Part shown: piece by piece, positions 43,322 through 52,895 of the stretch | Position numbering within the stretch: position 1 is the stretch's first letter | Layout of the letters: each line of letters begins with the position of its first letter | Assembly: GCA_039184335.1 (NCBI GenBank) | Contig: JBCDBD010000005.1 | Location: 62,001-126,000, forward strand | Origin: JBCDBD01 sp039184335 | Lineage (GTDB): Bacteria > Bacteroidota > Bacteroidia > Flavobacteriales > Flavobacteriaceae | DNA: 64,000 nt | Direction: 5' to 3' | Made by a program: the position numbers and the translations under genes | Notes under the pieces: generated by a model | Told to the model about the DNA's origin: nothing | The model's input: the letters and a program-made list of their open reading frames with translations, nothing else | The model's database searches: none

Positions 43322-45193
43322 TCAATTGGCTTCTGTATAAAAAATTTCAAGTTTTAGCTTTTTTTCTTCGTTTATTGCTTCAACATTACTTCCAAAAAGA
43401 ATGGTTCCCAAAGGGTTGATGGTAGACATCACCGGTATGTCAACCACTTCATCGTTTGCACCCATTGCCTCAGACACAATGGTCAACCCAATATTTGAAG
43501 ACAATGTCAAGGAGAGCCTGTCATTCAAAGAATCCCTAACAATGATATCATTGATATGCTCTGTTATCCTGACCGTGTATTTAATTCCATTATCCAATGG
43601 TACACTATTGCCATCCTCTTCTTCCTCAAGAAGACCATCATAATTCAAAAATATGCCCAATGGATCTGTGGATACCGAATTTTCAGTGGCTATATTGTAG
43701 ACGGGGTCATTGGTTTCCGCATTGTAGAGATAAAGCCTAGGGGGCTCAATGACACCTTGGGCCACATCAAGGGCTTCACGATCGACATAGAACACCAAAT
43801 TCGCTTCGTTGATGATCCAATTGTTCGATTTAATTTCATCGATAATGGCCTGACCCCCATCTTCACCAAACAACCTAATTTCAGCATAAGTACCTGCTCC
43901 TCCCTTTAAATAAATACGTGATGCATTTTGACCATTGTCCAGATTATCAGAAATCTGGGGTGGAAATGCATCACTCAACAAGGTATTTACTGCATTGCCA
44001 ATTAATAAAGAATTGATTACTTGTGACAAACTAAATGTATAGTCTCGCTCTGTTTGCTCGATAAAGTCATCTGAATCGTCATCAAGGGTGTCATTGGTGT
44101 TCACATCATCAAACTCATAGGTCATTGTTATCCTAGCCTGGGTGATGTCCAAAAGTATCATGAGGTCTTCTGATTCAGAAGAAATGTGGATGCCCCGAAT
44201 AAAATCATTGAAATTTGCCTGGCTCAAAAGCTCAGAACTTCCTTCTTTGTCCAAGATATTTTCTTGAAAAAAAGCATTGTCAAGTGGCACCCTGATACCA
44301 GGGTTAAGGCGCGTTTCAACAAATTCAGATTCGTCTACATCTTCGGTATCGGGATCGTCTTCCTGAAAAAAAAGGATCTCTTCATTATCAATGACAATTT
44401 CACCATCAAACAATACATCAGAAACGAATTCAGGTGAAAAGGTCTGATCCGAAAAATAGGGCTGCAATTCTTCAAAATTGGCATTGGGATCCAAATCACG
44501 TAGAAAAAAGGTCGATCTTTCGACCTTGAGTTGAAATGGCACATCCCTATTACCAAAAATACTGTCCAGTTCAAAAAATTTTGGAAAGTTGTTCACTATG
44601 ATTTCCTCATCATCAGCATCACCAATACCGTCGTCATCGGTATCGGGATCAAGGGGGTCAGTACCTATCAGTCTTTCATCATTATCGGTCAGCCCGTCAC
44701 CATCAGTATCGCTGTTGGGATCTTCAGGATCTGCATCAAACTCATTATCAACCCCATCAAAATCAGAGTCAGCCAAAGTTTGTGGCGTTTGATAGGGTAT
44801 GTATAGAAAAACTTCTTTGACCGTCTCGTTCTCTTCTATGGACAGGTTATTCTCATCGGTATCTGAGATATCTTCCGTGCTTTGCGAAAAATCACCAAAA
44901 ACAGGATCTCCGTCAATGCCGGGAAAAGTAATCTGTGATGTAATACTTCCGGTGGTGTTTCCATAGATGGGGTCCACAAACGTCCCTAATTGATATAGCG
45001 GCAATCTATTGGTTTGAACTGTTTGGATATTCTTATTATATGCAAAAACGTCATAAACCTCGGATCCAGTCACAAAAGGTTCTTCAGAAATGGCTCCCTC
45101 ACCAAGTGTTATGGGGTCTTCTTCACATGACATTGATAGCATCACAAAAACTCCAACCAGCGTTGAAGTGAACGCTCTCCTTAAAAAATTCAT
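43322..45193 (-). CDS. DUF4270 lipoprotein with inserted thrombospondin type-3 repeats
   Basis: A 623-residue lipoprotein. The signal ends in L-S-M-S-C (Cys23). Residues 141-198 form a run of Asp-rich repeats (D-S-D-F-D-G-V-D-N, D-T-D-G-D-G-L-T-D, D-T-D-D-D-G-I-G-D), the calcium-binding TSP3 pattern, inside what otherwise resembles DUF4270. The remainder is beta-rich. It starts 5 bp after the stop of the glycogen-synthase-like gene, and glmS lies downstream, an arrangement I recall from other flavobacteria. Function unknown. Confidence 0.82.
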   Translation of the reverse strand: MNFLRRAFTSTLVGVFVMLSMSCEEDPITLGEGAISEEPFVTGSEVYDVFAYNKNIQTVQTNRLPLYQLGTFVDPIYGNTTGSITSQITFPGIDGDPVFGDFSQSTEDISDTDENNLSIEENETVKEVFLYIPYQTPQTLADSDFDGVDNEFDADPEDPNSDTDGDGLTDNDERLIGTDPLDPDTDDDGIGDADDEEIIVNNFPKFFELDSIFGNRDVPFQLKVERSTFFLRDLDPNANFEELQPYFSDQTFSPEFVSDVLFDGEIVIDNEEILFFQEDDPDTEDVDESEFVETRLNPGIRVPLDNAFFQENILDKEGSSELLSQANFNDFIRGIHISSESEDLMILLDITQARITMTYEFDDVNTNDTLDDDSDDFIEQTERDYTFSLSQVINSLLIGNAVNTLLSDAFPPQISDNLDNGQNASRIYLKGGAGTYAEIRLFGEDGGQAIIDEIKSNNWIINEANLVFYVDREALDVAQGVIEPPRLYLYNAETNDPVYNIATENSVSTDPLGIFLNYDGLLEEEEDGNSVPLDNGIKYTVRITEHINDIIVRDSLNDRLSLTLSSNIGLTIVSEAMGANDEVVDIPVMSTINPLGTILFGSNVEAINEEKKLKLEIFYTEAN

Positions 45194-45198
45194 GGGAA

Positions 45199-46008
45199 CT
45201 ATTTTAAAACTTCAGATTTATAAAAATTGGTGTATGCTTCTTCTGCTTCTTGAAAAGATACATAGGGCAAAACAGGTTTGGCCAGGTTGGTAATATGATG
45301 TTTCAGTTCTTCTGATATAACTTCAGAAGCCAAAATAATGGCATCGGAATGATCTACTGCAACTTTTAACAAATTATTATAGTCTGGTTTTTTCAATACA
45401 TTGATACTGTCATCGGGTATGCCATCGAACGCTATCTTTTGCATCATTTCTTCATCAAGCTCACCTTCAAAACCCTTGTCATATACTGACGTGACAATTT
45501 TACTGTCAGCAAACAAAGGCTCATCAGCGTAATACTTTCTGAGATATAGGGGAAGGAGTGAAGCCATCCAACCATGAACATGTATGATATCGGGCGACCA
45601 ATTCAACTTTTTTACGGTCTCAACAACCCCTTTGGCAAAAAATATGGCCCGTTCATCATTATCAGAAAACAAATTGTCTTCAGCATCGGCAAATGTGGCC
45701 TTTCTTTTAAAGTATTCTTCGTTATCAATAAAATAGACCTGAATCCGTTCACGTGGTATGGAAGCCACCTTAATTATCAATGGCATGTCCATATCGTTAA
45801 TGACCAAGTTCATACCTGACAACCGTATTACCTCGTGCAGTTGGTGCCGCCGCTCATTGATATTCCCATAACGCGGCATAAAGATTCGAATTTGGCCTCC
45901 ATTGCTGTTGACCATTCTAGGAGCTTCGTACGACATTAAGGAAACTTGATTCTCAGGAAGGTATGGCACTAATTCAGAAGATACGAACAATATCTTTTTC
46001 CCATTCAT
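45199..46008 (-). CDS. Glycogen/starch synthase N-lobe-like protein (GT5 catalytic lobe missing)
   Basis: A 269-residue protein that matches only the N-terminal Rossmann lobe of GT5 glycogen synthase: K-I-L-F-V-S-S-E-L-V-P-Y opening, R-I-F-M-P-R-Y-G-N-I near 45, I-I-H-V-H-G-W-M-A near 130. The whole C-terminal donor lobe is absent, and the K-x-G-G motif after the first strand is replaced by E-N-Q-V-S. Catalysis is therefore doubtful. ATG 46008 is preferred to TTG 46047, since a -7 box overlaps the latter. It is divergent from panC. Confidence 0.8.
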   Translation of the reverse strand: MNGKKILFVSSELVPYLPENQVSLMSYEAPRMVNSNGGQIRIFMPRYGNINERRHQLHEVIRLSGMNLVINDMDMPLIIKVASIPRERIQVYFIDNEEYFKRKATFADAEDNLFSDNDERAIFFAKGVVETVKKLNWSPDIIHVHGWMASLLPLYLRKYYADEPLFADSKIVTSVYDKGFEGELDEEMMQKIAFDGIPDDSINVLKKPDYNNLLKVAVDHSDAIILASEVISEELKHHITNLAKPVLPYVSFQEAEEAYTNFYKSEVLK

Positions 46009-46044
46009 AAACGCATTCTTTTGTTTATCTGAAAAACGTAGCTG

Positions 46045-46052
46045 CAAAAATA
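46045..46052 (-). promoter_or_regulatory. Candidate -7 box for the GT5-like gene
   Basis: On the minus strand TATTTTTG matches TAnnTTTG, 37 bp before ATG 46008. Its position argues against a start at 46047. Confidence 0.5.
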
Positions 46053-46083
46053 CAAAAATTATAAAGATTACCAGTATTTATAG

Positions 46084-46091
46084 TATTTTTG
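46084..46091 (+). promoter_or_regulatory. Candidate -7 box for panC
   Basis: TATTTTTG matches TAnnTTTG, 20 bp before the panC ATG. The leader would be very short. Confidence 0.45.
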
Positions 46092-46110
46092 CACGCTTTT
46101 AGGCCAATTT

Positions 46111-46959
46111 ATGCGAGTCATACGTCACAAAAATGAGCTTCAAAACCTGTTACAGATCCAAATGGACAAAAACCATACCATTGGTTTTGTGCCAACAATG
46201 GGTGCATTGCATGAAGGCCATGTTTCGTTGGTGAGAAGGGCATGCGCAGAAAACGATGTTGCCGTCGTGAGCATTTTTGTCAATCCTACACAATTTGACA
46301 ATGAAGATGATCTCGAAAACTATCCTGAAAATCTTGAAAACGATATTGCGATGCTTGATAAGGTTTCTAAGGATATTGTTCTTTTCACTCCCTCTGAATC
46401 AGAAATTTATGATGGGAACATCACATCAAATTCCTATGATTTCAATGGGTTGGAAAAGGTAATGGAAGGGATTTTTAGAGTGGGGCATTTTAATGGTGTG
46501 GCAACCATCGTAGAGCATTTGCTTTCAACCGTGAACCCCCATAGGGCCTATTTCGGTGAGAAAGATTTTCAACAATTACAAATTGTCAAAAAGCTTGTGG
46601 CGCTGAAAAAAATACCTTGTGACATTATTGGTTGCCCGATTGAGCGGGAACCCAACGGATTGGCCATGAGTTCGCGAAATGAAAGACTCACGAAACGCAT
46701 TCGACTAAAGGCGGGCTTTATCTATGGCACACTTAAAAAGGCCCAATCAAAATTTGGCACGGAAAATGCTAATGTTATCACGGAATGGGTAAAAACCCAA
46801 TACATGCGCAATCCTGATTTTCGGTTGCAATATTTCCAGATTGCAGACGTAGACACCCTCACTCCATTGATCAAAAAACAAGAACAAAAAAAATACAGGG
46901 CATTCATTGCGGTTTATGCCGAAGATGTTCGTTTGATAGATAACATAGCCCTTAATTAA
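46111..46959 (+). CDS. panC: Pantothenate synthetase
   Basis: A 282-residue ligase joining pantoate and beta-alanine. P-T-M-G-A-L-H-E-G-H at 28-37 is the HIGH-like ATP motif, F-V-N-P-T-Q-F at about 56-62 binds pantoate, and S-S-R-N-E-R-L near 191 is the KMSKS-like loop. panD begins 13 bp downstream, so beta-alanine supply is coupled; panB is not in the window. Confidence 0.96.
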   Translation: MRVIRHKNELQNLLQIQMDKNHTIGFVPTMGALHEGHVSLVRRACAENDVAVVSIFVNPTQFDNEDDLENYPENLENDIAMLDKVSKDIVLFTPSESEIYDGNITSNSYDFNGLEKVMEGIFRVGHFNGVATIVEHLLSTVNPHRAYFGEKDFQQLQIVKKLVALKKIPCDIIGCPIEREPNGLAMSSRNERLTKRIRLKAGFIYGTLKKAQSKFGTENANVITEWVKTQYMRNPDFRLQYFQIADVDTLTPLIKKQEQKKYRAFIAVYAEDVRLIDNIALN

Positions 46960-46972
46960 CTAGTTTTGCACT

Positions 46973-47323
46973 ATGCAGGTTGAAGTAGTAAAATCAAAGA
47001 TCCACCGGGTCAAGGTCACCGGGGCCGATCTCAACTATATCGGTAGCATCACCATCGACGAAGATTTGATGGATGCCGCAAATATCATTCGTGGCGAGAA
47101 AGTACAAATTGTCAACAACAACAATGGTGAGCGCTTAGAAACCTATGCTATTCCCGGACCAAGGGGAACAGGTGAGCTTACTTTAAATGGGGCTGCTGCG
47201 AGAAAAGTCGCTGTTGGTGATGTTCTGATTCTGATTGCCTATGCCTGGATGTCTATTGAAGAGGCCAAAAAATTCAATCCTGCCCTTGTTTTTCCGAATG
47301 AAGAAACCAACTTACTGAACTGA
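46973..47323 (+). CDS. panD: Aspartate 1-decarboxylase precursor
   Basis: A 116-residue proenzyme that makes beta-alanine. Self-cleavage is expected between G24 and S25 in N-Y-I-G-S-I-T-I-D, producing the pyruvoyl group. The core N-G-A-A-A-R-K-V-A-V-G-D is intact. It is followed 2 bp later by the flippase-like gene. Confidence 0.96.
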   Translation: MQVEVVKSKIHRVKVTGADLNYIGSITIDEDLMDAANIIRGEKVQIVNNNNGERLETYAIPGPRGTGELTLNGAAARKVAVGDVLILIAYAWMSIEEAKKFNPALVFPNEETNLLN

Positions 47324-47325
47324 TT

Positions 47326-48291
47326 TTGAACCGTTACCTCAAAAAAACGTTAAAAACAGTCATCCCCATTGCCTTTGGGCTCTTTTTGATCATATATTCA
47401 TACCATTCTACCACACCGGAGGAGCGAAAGCAAATATTCCACTACATCCGTAATGCTGATCTTTTCTGGGTGGGCCTATCCATACTGCTTGGAATCCTAA
47501 GCCATATTTCACGTGCCATTCGATGGAACTATATGTTACGGCCTTTGGGGTTTGCTCCAAAGATCAGCAACAATATCTTGATCATACTAATGGCTTACTT
47601 TGCCAACTTGGGTATTCCAAGATCTGGTGAGGTATTGCGTGCCACAGCACTTTCTGCCTATGAGGGGGTGCCATTTGAAAAAGGGTTTGGCACCATAGTA
47701 ACGGAACGTGTCATTGACTTACTGATGCTTTTTTTGATCGTGGCCATCACGCTCGGGCTTCAAACTGATGCCATACTTGGTTTTTTGGATGATAAGGGGA
47801 TTAATATCATCGGAACAGCGGCCTTGTTGGGGGTTGGCATTTTAGGTTTGGGCATTTTTCTGTACCTCATCAGAAAATCAAGATCTGGCTTTGCCCTTAA
47901 GGTCAAGAACTTTTTAAAAGGACTTTTAGATGGTGTCTTGAGTATTTTCAAAATCAAACAAAAGTGGTCCTTTGTTTTCCATACTTTTTTTATTTGGGCC
48001 GCTTACATAGCCATGTTCTGGGTCATCAAATACACCGTACCCGGTACCGAAACCCTAAGTCTTAGTGAACTTCTGGTTGCCTTCATCGGTGGTGCCTTTG
48101 CCATGTCGACCACCAATGGGGGTATCGGACTCTATCCGATAGCAGTAAGTGCCTCACTTTCAGTTTTCGGCATTTCATCCATAGCCGGTGATGCATTTGG
48201 TTGGGTCATGTGGATCGCACAGACCTTAATGGTCGTTGTTTTCGGCGCAATATCTTTTGTGTTATTACCGTTATTGAACAGGAACCAATAA
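47326..48291 (+). CDS. Flippase-like / lysylphosphatidylglycerol synthase TM-region protein
   Basis: A 321-residue inner-membrane protein with about eight hydrophobic segments and the LPG_synthase_TM signature: S-H-I-S-R-A-I-R-W near 61, P-R-S-G-E-V-L-R near 100, and T-T-N-G-G-I-G-L-Y-P near 264. It lacks the soluble MprF catalytic domain, so it may move lipids rather than modify them. The start is TTG at 47326. It follows panD by 2 bp. Confidence 0.85.
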   Translation: MNRYLKKTLKTVIPIAFGLFLIIYSYHSTTPEERKQIFHYIRNADLFWVGLSILLGILSHISRAIRWNYMLRPLGFAPKISNNILIILMAYFANLGIPRSGEVLRATALSAYEGVPFEKGFGTIVTERVIDLLMLFLIVAITLGLQTDAILGFLDDKGINIIGTAALLGVGILGLGIFLYLIRKSRSGFALKVKNFLKGLLDGVLSIFKIKQKWSFVFHTFFIWAAYIAMFWVIKYTVPGTETLSLSELLVAFIGGAFAMSTTNGGIGLYPIAVSASLSVFGISSIAGDAFGWVMWIAQTLMVVVFGAISFVLLPLLNRNQ

Positions 48292-48315
48292 CGCTGATAA
48301 TCAAAAGAATATCTT

Positions 48316-49458
48316 ATGCCCAAATTACTTATGCCCCTCTTGGCCTTTATATGTTTTGGCCTCAACGCCCAAATCAAGCATGAAATCTTTGAATCGTTCA
48401 AACTACAAGAACGAAGAAACGTCTCTTATTACTTCCCCGAAAACTACACTGAAGAGCAAAAATATCCATTGGTCGTCGTGATGGATGCGGCATACCTGTT
48501 TGACCTGGTTGTTGCCAACACCAAATTTTACAGCACACACCATCGAATGCCAGAAGCTATCATTGTTGCCGTTCACCAAAGCGAGAACGACCTACGCTGG
48601 GAAGACTGTGACTATGAGCAAACTACAGGTTTGCCCACGGAAAAAGGAAAACTTTTCTATGAATTTTTGGGCACAGAACTCATCCCATACCTAGAGACGA
48701 ATTACAATGTGGCCCCATTCAAAATGTTTATCGGGTATGACATCACAGCAAATTTTGGAAATTATTTTTTATTCAAAGACAAGTCGCTGTTCAATTCCTA
48801 TCTGAGCATATCGCCCGTGCTGGCCACAGAAATGGAAAGTCGCGTACCTTCTAGGTTACTGGATCTAAAACAAGAAATCTTTTACAATGTTGTATTGGAG
48901 AAAGAATATACAGAAGATCGCCAACGCATTCTACAAATGAACAATGCCATCAAATCACTGAACAAAGAAAATTTACATTACTTTTTTGATGAGTACGACA
49001 ATGCCGATCATGTTTCGATTGCTGCCTACGGCATCAGCCAAGCTTTTGACAATGTGTTCAAAAGTTTTAGGCCCATTACCCCAAAAGAATATAAAGAACA
49101 TATCTTAACTTCCAATGAGCCAGCATTTCAATACCTTGAAAACAAATATGCACTTATTGAAAAGCGTCTGGGCTTTCAAAAGCCAGTGGAGCTCAACGAT
49201 ATCATGGCCATTTATGCCGCCACAAGAAAAAAAGATGATTTCGAATCATTGAAACCACTTTCAGAACTCTGTAAAAAGCAGTTTCCTGAAACCATGCTAG
49301 GTTTTTACTTTGAAGGGGAGTACCTCGAAGAAATAGGTCAACCCAAAAAAGCGTTCAAGGCATTCGAAAAGGCCTTTCAAATGCAAGAGATCGATTTCTT
49401 GACCAAAGACATGGCCATTGAGAAGCTAGATGCCCTGAAAGCTGATTTTGGGTATTAG
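48316..49458 (+). CDS. Esterase-D-like alpha/beta hydrolase with serine nucleophile lost
   Basis: A 380-residue exported protein (signal peptide about 1-18) with the esterase fold of the PF00756 family: Y-P-L-V-V-V-M-D-A near 50, E-D-C-D-Y-E near 95, and a late D-N-A-D-H-V-S with the catalytic-type histidine. The nucleophile elbow, normally G-x-S-x-G, reads G-Y-D-I-T (F-I-G-Y-D-I-T-A-N-F), so Asp takes the place of Ser. A helical C-terminal part (about 300-380) resembles a TPR. A small hairpin spans its stop codon. Confidence 0.8.
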   Translation: MPKLLMPLLAFICFGLNAQIKHEIFESFKLQERRNVSYYFPENYTEEQKYPLVVVMDAAYLFDLVVANTKFYSTHHRMPEAIIVAVHQSENDLRWEDCDYEQTTGLPTEKGKLFYEFLGTELIPYLETNYNVAPFKMFIGYDITANFGNYFLFKDKSLFNSYLSISPVLATEMESRVPSRLLDLKQEIFYNVVLEKEYTEDRQRILQMNNAIKSLNKENLHYFFDEYDNADHVSIAAYGISQAFDNVFKSFRPITPKEYKEHILTSNEPAFQYLENKYALIEKRLGFQKPVELNDIMAIYAATRKKDDFESLKPLSELCKKQFPETMLGFYFEGEYLEEIGQPKKAFKAFEKAFQMQEIDFLTKDMAIEKLDALKADFGY

Positions 49459-49546
49459 GTTTTCAACCTAATTTGATATCGATAATCCACAAGCTGAGTT
49501 AGAAAACATCTAAATCAATATCTTTAGCCCAATCCTATAATAAGGT

Positions 49547-50908
49547 ATGGCAAAGACCAAAACTGCTTTTTTCTGTCAAAACTGTGGTGCGCAATACGCG
49601 AAGTGGGTAGGGCAATGTTCTTCATGCAAACAATGGAACACCATTTCGGAAGAAGTGGTACAAAAAGAAGAACGACCAACCTGGAAAACAAGTTCTGCCA
49701 ACTCCCATAAAGTTCCGAAACCCTTGCCCATACACGAAATTGACAAAGGGGGTGAAATTCGGTTGAATACCAAAAATGGAGAATTCAATAGGGTACTTGG
49801 CGGAGGGTTGGTCTCAGGCTCCCTAACACTTTTAGGCGGCGAACCTGGTATTGGCAAAAGCACCTTACTCTTGCAAATGGCACTGAAATTGCCGTTCAAG
49901 ACGCTTTATGTATCAGGTGAGGAAAGTAAGCACCAAATCAAGATGAGAGCAGACCGAATTCAACCGGGTCATTCAAATTGCCTTGTTTTGACCGAGACCA
50001 AGACCCAGAATATCTTTCAGCAAATTGCCCTGTCAGAACCTAACCTGGTCATCATTGACTCTATTCAAACCCTACATTCTGATGATATCGATTCTGCCGC
50101 TGGTAGTATTTCACAAATACGTGAATGTACCGCTGAATTGATCAAGTTTGCAAAAGAAAGCAACACCCCAGTTATTTTGGTAGGGCATATTACCAAAGAT
50201 GGGGCCATTGCCGGACCCAAGATATTGGAACATATGGTAGATACTGTACTTCAGTTTGAAGGGGATCGCAATTACGTATACCGTATTCTACGTTCATTGA
50301 AAAACCGTTTTGGCAGTACCTCAGAGCTGGGTATCTATGAAATGCAAGGTGATGGACTACGTGAGGTCAATAATCCTTCTGAAGTATTGATTTCAAATGT
50401 CGATGAGGCATTGAGTGGCGCAGCGATTGCGGCGACCATGGAAGGAATGCGTCCGCTTTTGATCGAAATACAGGCATTGGTCAGTTCAGCGGTCTATGGA
50501 ACGCCACAACGCTCAACCACCGGTTTTAATTCAAAAAGGTTGAACATGCTCTTGGCTGTTCTTGAAAAACGTGCCGGTTTTAAATTGGGGGCAAAAGATG
50601 TCTTTTTAAATATCACTGGGGGCATATCTATTGATGATCCGGCCATTGACTTAGCGGTCGTTGCTGCTATTCTATCGAGCAATACCGATATTTCCATTGA
50701 AAAGGGCAGTTGTTTTGCAGCTGAGATCGGATTGGCAGGTGAAATCAGACCTGTACAACGTGTAGACCAGCGAATCATGGAGGCCGAGAAACTGGGCTTC
50801 AACAAAATCTATGTGTCCAAAAACAACAAAATAGGACTCAAAAACCTCAAGATCAATGTGCAATTGGTCGCTCGAATTGAAGAAGTGGCCAGTAGCCTCT
50901 TTGGGTGA
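49547..50908 (+). CDS. radA: DNA repair protein RadA
   Basis: A 453-residue RadA/Sms helicase of homologous recombination. A C4 zinc finger (C-Q-N-C and C-S-S-C, about 9-26) precedes a RecA-like ATPase with G-E-P-G-I-G-K-S-T near 101, the RadA-specific K-N-R-F-G near 252, and a Lon-like C-terminal domain. Full length. Confidence 0.96.
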   Translation: MAKTKTAFFCQNCGAQYAKWVGQCSSCKQWNTISEEVVQKEERPTWKTSSANSHKVPKPLPIHEIDKGGEIRLNTKNGEFNRVLGGGLVSGSLTLLGGEPGIGKSTLLLQMALKLPFKTLYVSGEESKHQIKMRADRIQPGHSNCLVLTETKTQNIFQQIALSEPNLVIIDSIQTLHSDDIDSAAGSISQIRECTAELIKFAKESNTPVILVGHITKDGAIAGPKILEHMVDTVLQFEGDRNYVYRILRSLKNRFGSTSELGIYEMQGDGLREVNNPSEVLISNVDEALSGAAIAATMEGMRPLLIEIQALVSSAVYGTPQRSTTGFNSKRLNMLLAVLEKRAGFKLGAKDVFLNITGGISIDDPAIDLAVVAAILSSNTDISIEKGSCFAAEIGLAGEIRPVQRVDQRIMEAEKLGFNKIYVSKNNKIGLKNLKINVQLVARIEEVASSLFG

Positions 50909-50978
50909 ATTGCCAAGAATGGCTTTTGGTCGACCAACCAACTACTGAAGAGCTTATCATACTTTGACCAATGTATCT

Positions 50979-52019
50979 TTAGGGGGCTGGATTTGGAATG
51001 TCTTCGTGAATCTGATCAATACCCTTAAGAGCCTCATCGGACAGGTCGATATTGATACTCGCTATGTTTTCCTTGAGCTGTGCCATAGTAGTGGCACCAA
51101 TGATATTGCTTGTCACAAAAGCTCTTGAATTGATAAAGGCCAAAGCCATTTGCGCCAATGATAGCCCGTGTTCTTGCGCCAATGCATGGTACTTCACAGT
51201 GGCCCTTGTCGAATTTTCACCACTGTACCGATTATAATTGGGAAACAAGGTGACCCGTGCTTTTCTGGGTTTTTCCCCGCCAAGATATTTACCGCTCAGC
51301 ACTCCAAAACCCAAAGGGGAATAGGGGAGCAATCCTATTTTATCGCGTATGGAGACCTCCGCAAGCCCCGCCTCAAAAATCCGGTTCAACAGGCTATAGG
51401 GATTTTGTATAGTGACCATTCTCGGCAAACTCTGGTGCACCTTGCTTTCTTCCAAAAACCGCATGGTACCCCATGGGGTCTCATTGGATAGGCCCACATG
51501 TCGGATCTTTCCCTCTGACACCAAATCACGTAAAGTTTCCAAGACTTGGTGTATGTTGTCTTCCCAAAGATCGACCGACTGGGCATTAAACCCGCGTTGG
51601 CCAAAAAAATTGGTCTGCCGTTCAGGCCAATGCAATTGGTACAAGTCAATATAATCGGTCTGTAACCTTTTTAAACTACCTTCCACCGCTTGTGTGATGG
51701 ATTCTTTACTAAATCCGGTAGTTCTGATGAATTTCGTAAAATCAGCACGACCCGCTATTTTGGTGGCCAGTACAACTTTATTCCGATTTCCTGTTTTTTT
51801 GAACCAATTTCCTATGAACTCCTCAGTAACCGCGTACAGTTCCTTTTTGGCAGGAATTGGATACAACTCGGCCGTATCAAAAAAATTGACGCCTTGATCT
51901 AGAGCATAATCCATCTGTTCATGGCCTTCTTCTTCGGTATTCTGGCGACCCCAGGTCATGGTGCCCAAACAAATCTTGCTGACCCTAATTTTGGTATGTG
52001 GTAAAAATGTATACTTCAT
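50979..52019 (-). CDS. Aldo/keto reductase (Tas-like)
   Basis: A 346-residue NADPH-dependent reductase with the (beta/alpha)8 motifs. The tetrad is D48 and Y53 in F-F-D-T-A-E-L-Y, K87 in L-A-T-K-I, and the histidine in L-Y-Q-L-H-W. It is similar in length and in I-R-V-S-K-I-C-L-G-T-M-T-W to E. coli Tas. A perfect 12-bp palindrome (TTGGTCGACCAA) at 50925-50936 lies between it and convergent radA. Confidence 0.9.
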   Translation of the reverse strand: MKYTFLPHTKIRVSKICLGTMTWGRQNTEEEGHEQMDYALDQGVNFFDTAELYPIPAKKELYAVTEEFIGNWFKKTGNRNKVVLATKIAGRADFTKFIRTTGFSKESITQAVEGSLKRLQTDYIDLYQLHWPERQTNFFGQRGFNAQSVDLWEDNIHQVLETLRDLVSEGKIRHVGLSNETPWGTMRFLEESKVHQSLPRMVTIQNPYSLLNRIFEAGLAEVSIRDKIGLLPYSPLGFGVLSGKYLGGEKPRKARVTLFPNYNRYSGENSTRATVKYHALAQEHGLSLAQMALAFINSRAFVTSNIIGATTMAQLKENIASINIDLSDEALKGIDQIHEDIPNPAP

Positions 52020-52080
52020 CGACTACAAATGAGGGCTAAAATTAAGCATTCTATAGATAGCTACTTTTAAACAATGGTTA

Positions 52081-52842
52081 TCAATCGACCTCGAGCAATA
52101 TCGGACAGTGATCACTGTGCTTTGCTTCAGAAAGAATCACAGACCGTTTCAATCGGTCTTTTAATGATTCGTTGACCATGCCGTAATCTAAACGCCAACC
52201 TTTGTTATTGGCACGGGCATTGGCACGATAGCTCCACCAAGTATAGTGGTGCGGTGCTTTGTTGAAATGACGAAAACTATCAATAAAACCGCTTTTGATG
52301 AAATTGCCGATCCACTCCCGCTCCACGGGCAGAAAACCTGAAACATTCTTATTGCGGACCGGGTCATGGATATCAATCGCTTCATGGCAGATATTGTAAT
52401 CGCCACACACGATCAGGTTAGGGTGCGTGCCTCGAAGCACATCTGCATATTTTTGAAAATCAGCCATATAGGTCAACTTGTGTTCCAAACGATCCATATT
52501 CGTGCCTGAAGGCAAGTACATGCTCATAATGGAGATATCCCCAAAATCGGCCCTAAGGTTGCGCCCTTCTGCATCCATATAGTCGATACCCGTACCATAT
52601 ACCACATGGTCTGGTTCTTCTTTGCAAAGTAAGGCGACCCCACTATAGCCCTTTTTCTGGGCACTGAACCAATAATGGTGGGCATAGCCCACTTTTTCGA
52701 ACAATGCTACATCGACCTGTTCTTTCATCGCCTTGGTCTCTTGAATGCACACCACATCGGGATCTACTGAAGACAGCCATTGGATAAACCCCTTGTTCAG
52801 CGCTGCCCGAATACCATTTACATTATAGGAAACTATTTTCAT
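52081..52842 (-). CDS. xth: Exodeoxyribonuclease III
   Basis: A 253-residue AP endonuclease/exonuclease III. M-K-I-V-S-Y-N-V-N-G-I-R-A and C-I-Q-E-T-K supply the metal-binding Asn and Glu, G-D-Y-N-I-C-H follows, and S-D-H-C-P-I-L is the catalytic Asp-His end. It acts in base-excision repair. It lies between the aldo/keto reductase and the GH3 gene on the same strand. Confidence 0.95.
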   Translation of the reverse strand: MKIVSYNVNGIRAALNKGFIQWLSSVDPDVVCIQETKAMKEQVDVALFEKVGYAHHYWFSAQKKGYSGVALLCKEEPDHVVYGTGIDYMDAEGRNLRADFGDISIMSMYLPSGTNMDRLEHKLTYMADFQKYADVLRGTHPNLIVCGDYNICHEAIDIHDPVRNKNVSGFLPVEREWIGNFIKSGFIDSFRHFNKAPHHYTWWSYRANARANNKGWRLDYGMVNESLKDRLKRSVILSEAKHSDHCPILLEVD

Positions 52843-52895
52843 CTACACTATTTTGCCCAAAAATAGCCATTTATCCCAAGGCAAACATGCCCTGT

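Noticed and set aside
49454..49472. Hairpin attaggtt/aacctaat over the esterase-like stop codon
   Set aside because: AT-rich and without a T-run, so it is too weak to call a terminator.
50925..50936. Palindrome TTGGTCGACCAA between radA and the aldo/keto reductase
   Set aside because: It lies between convergent genes where an operator is not expected, and 12-bp palindromes can arise by chance.
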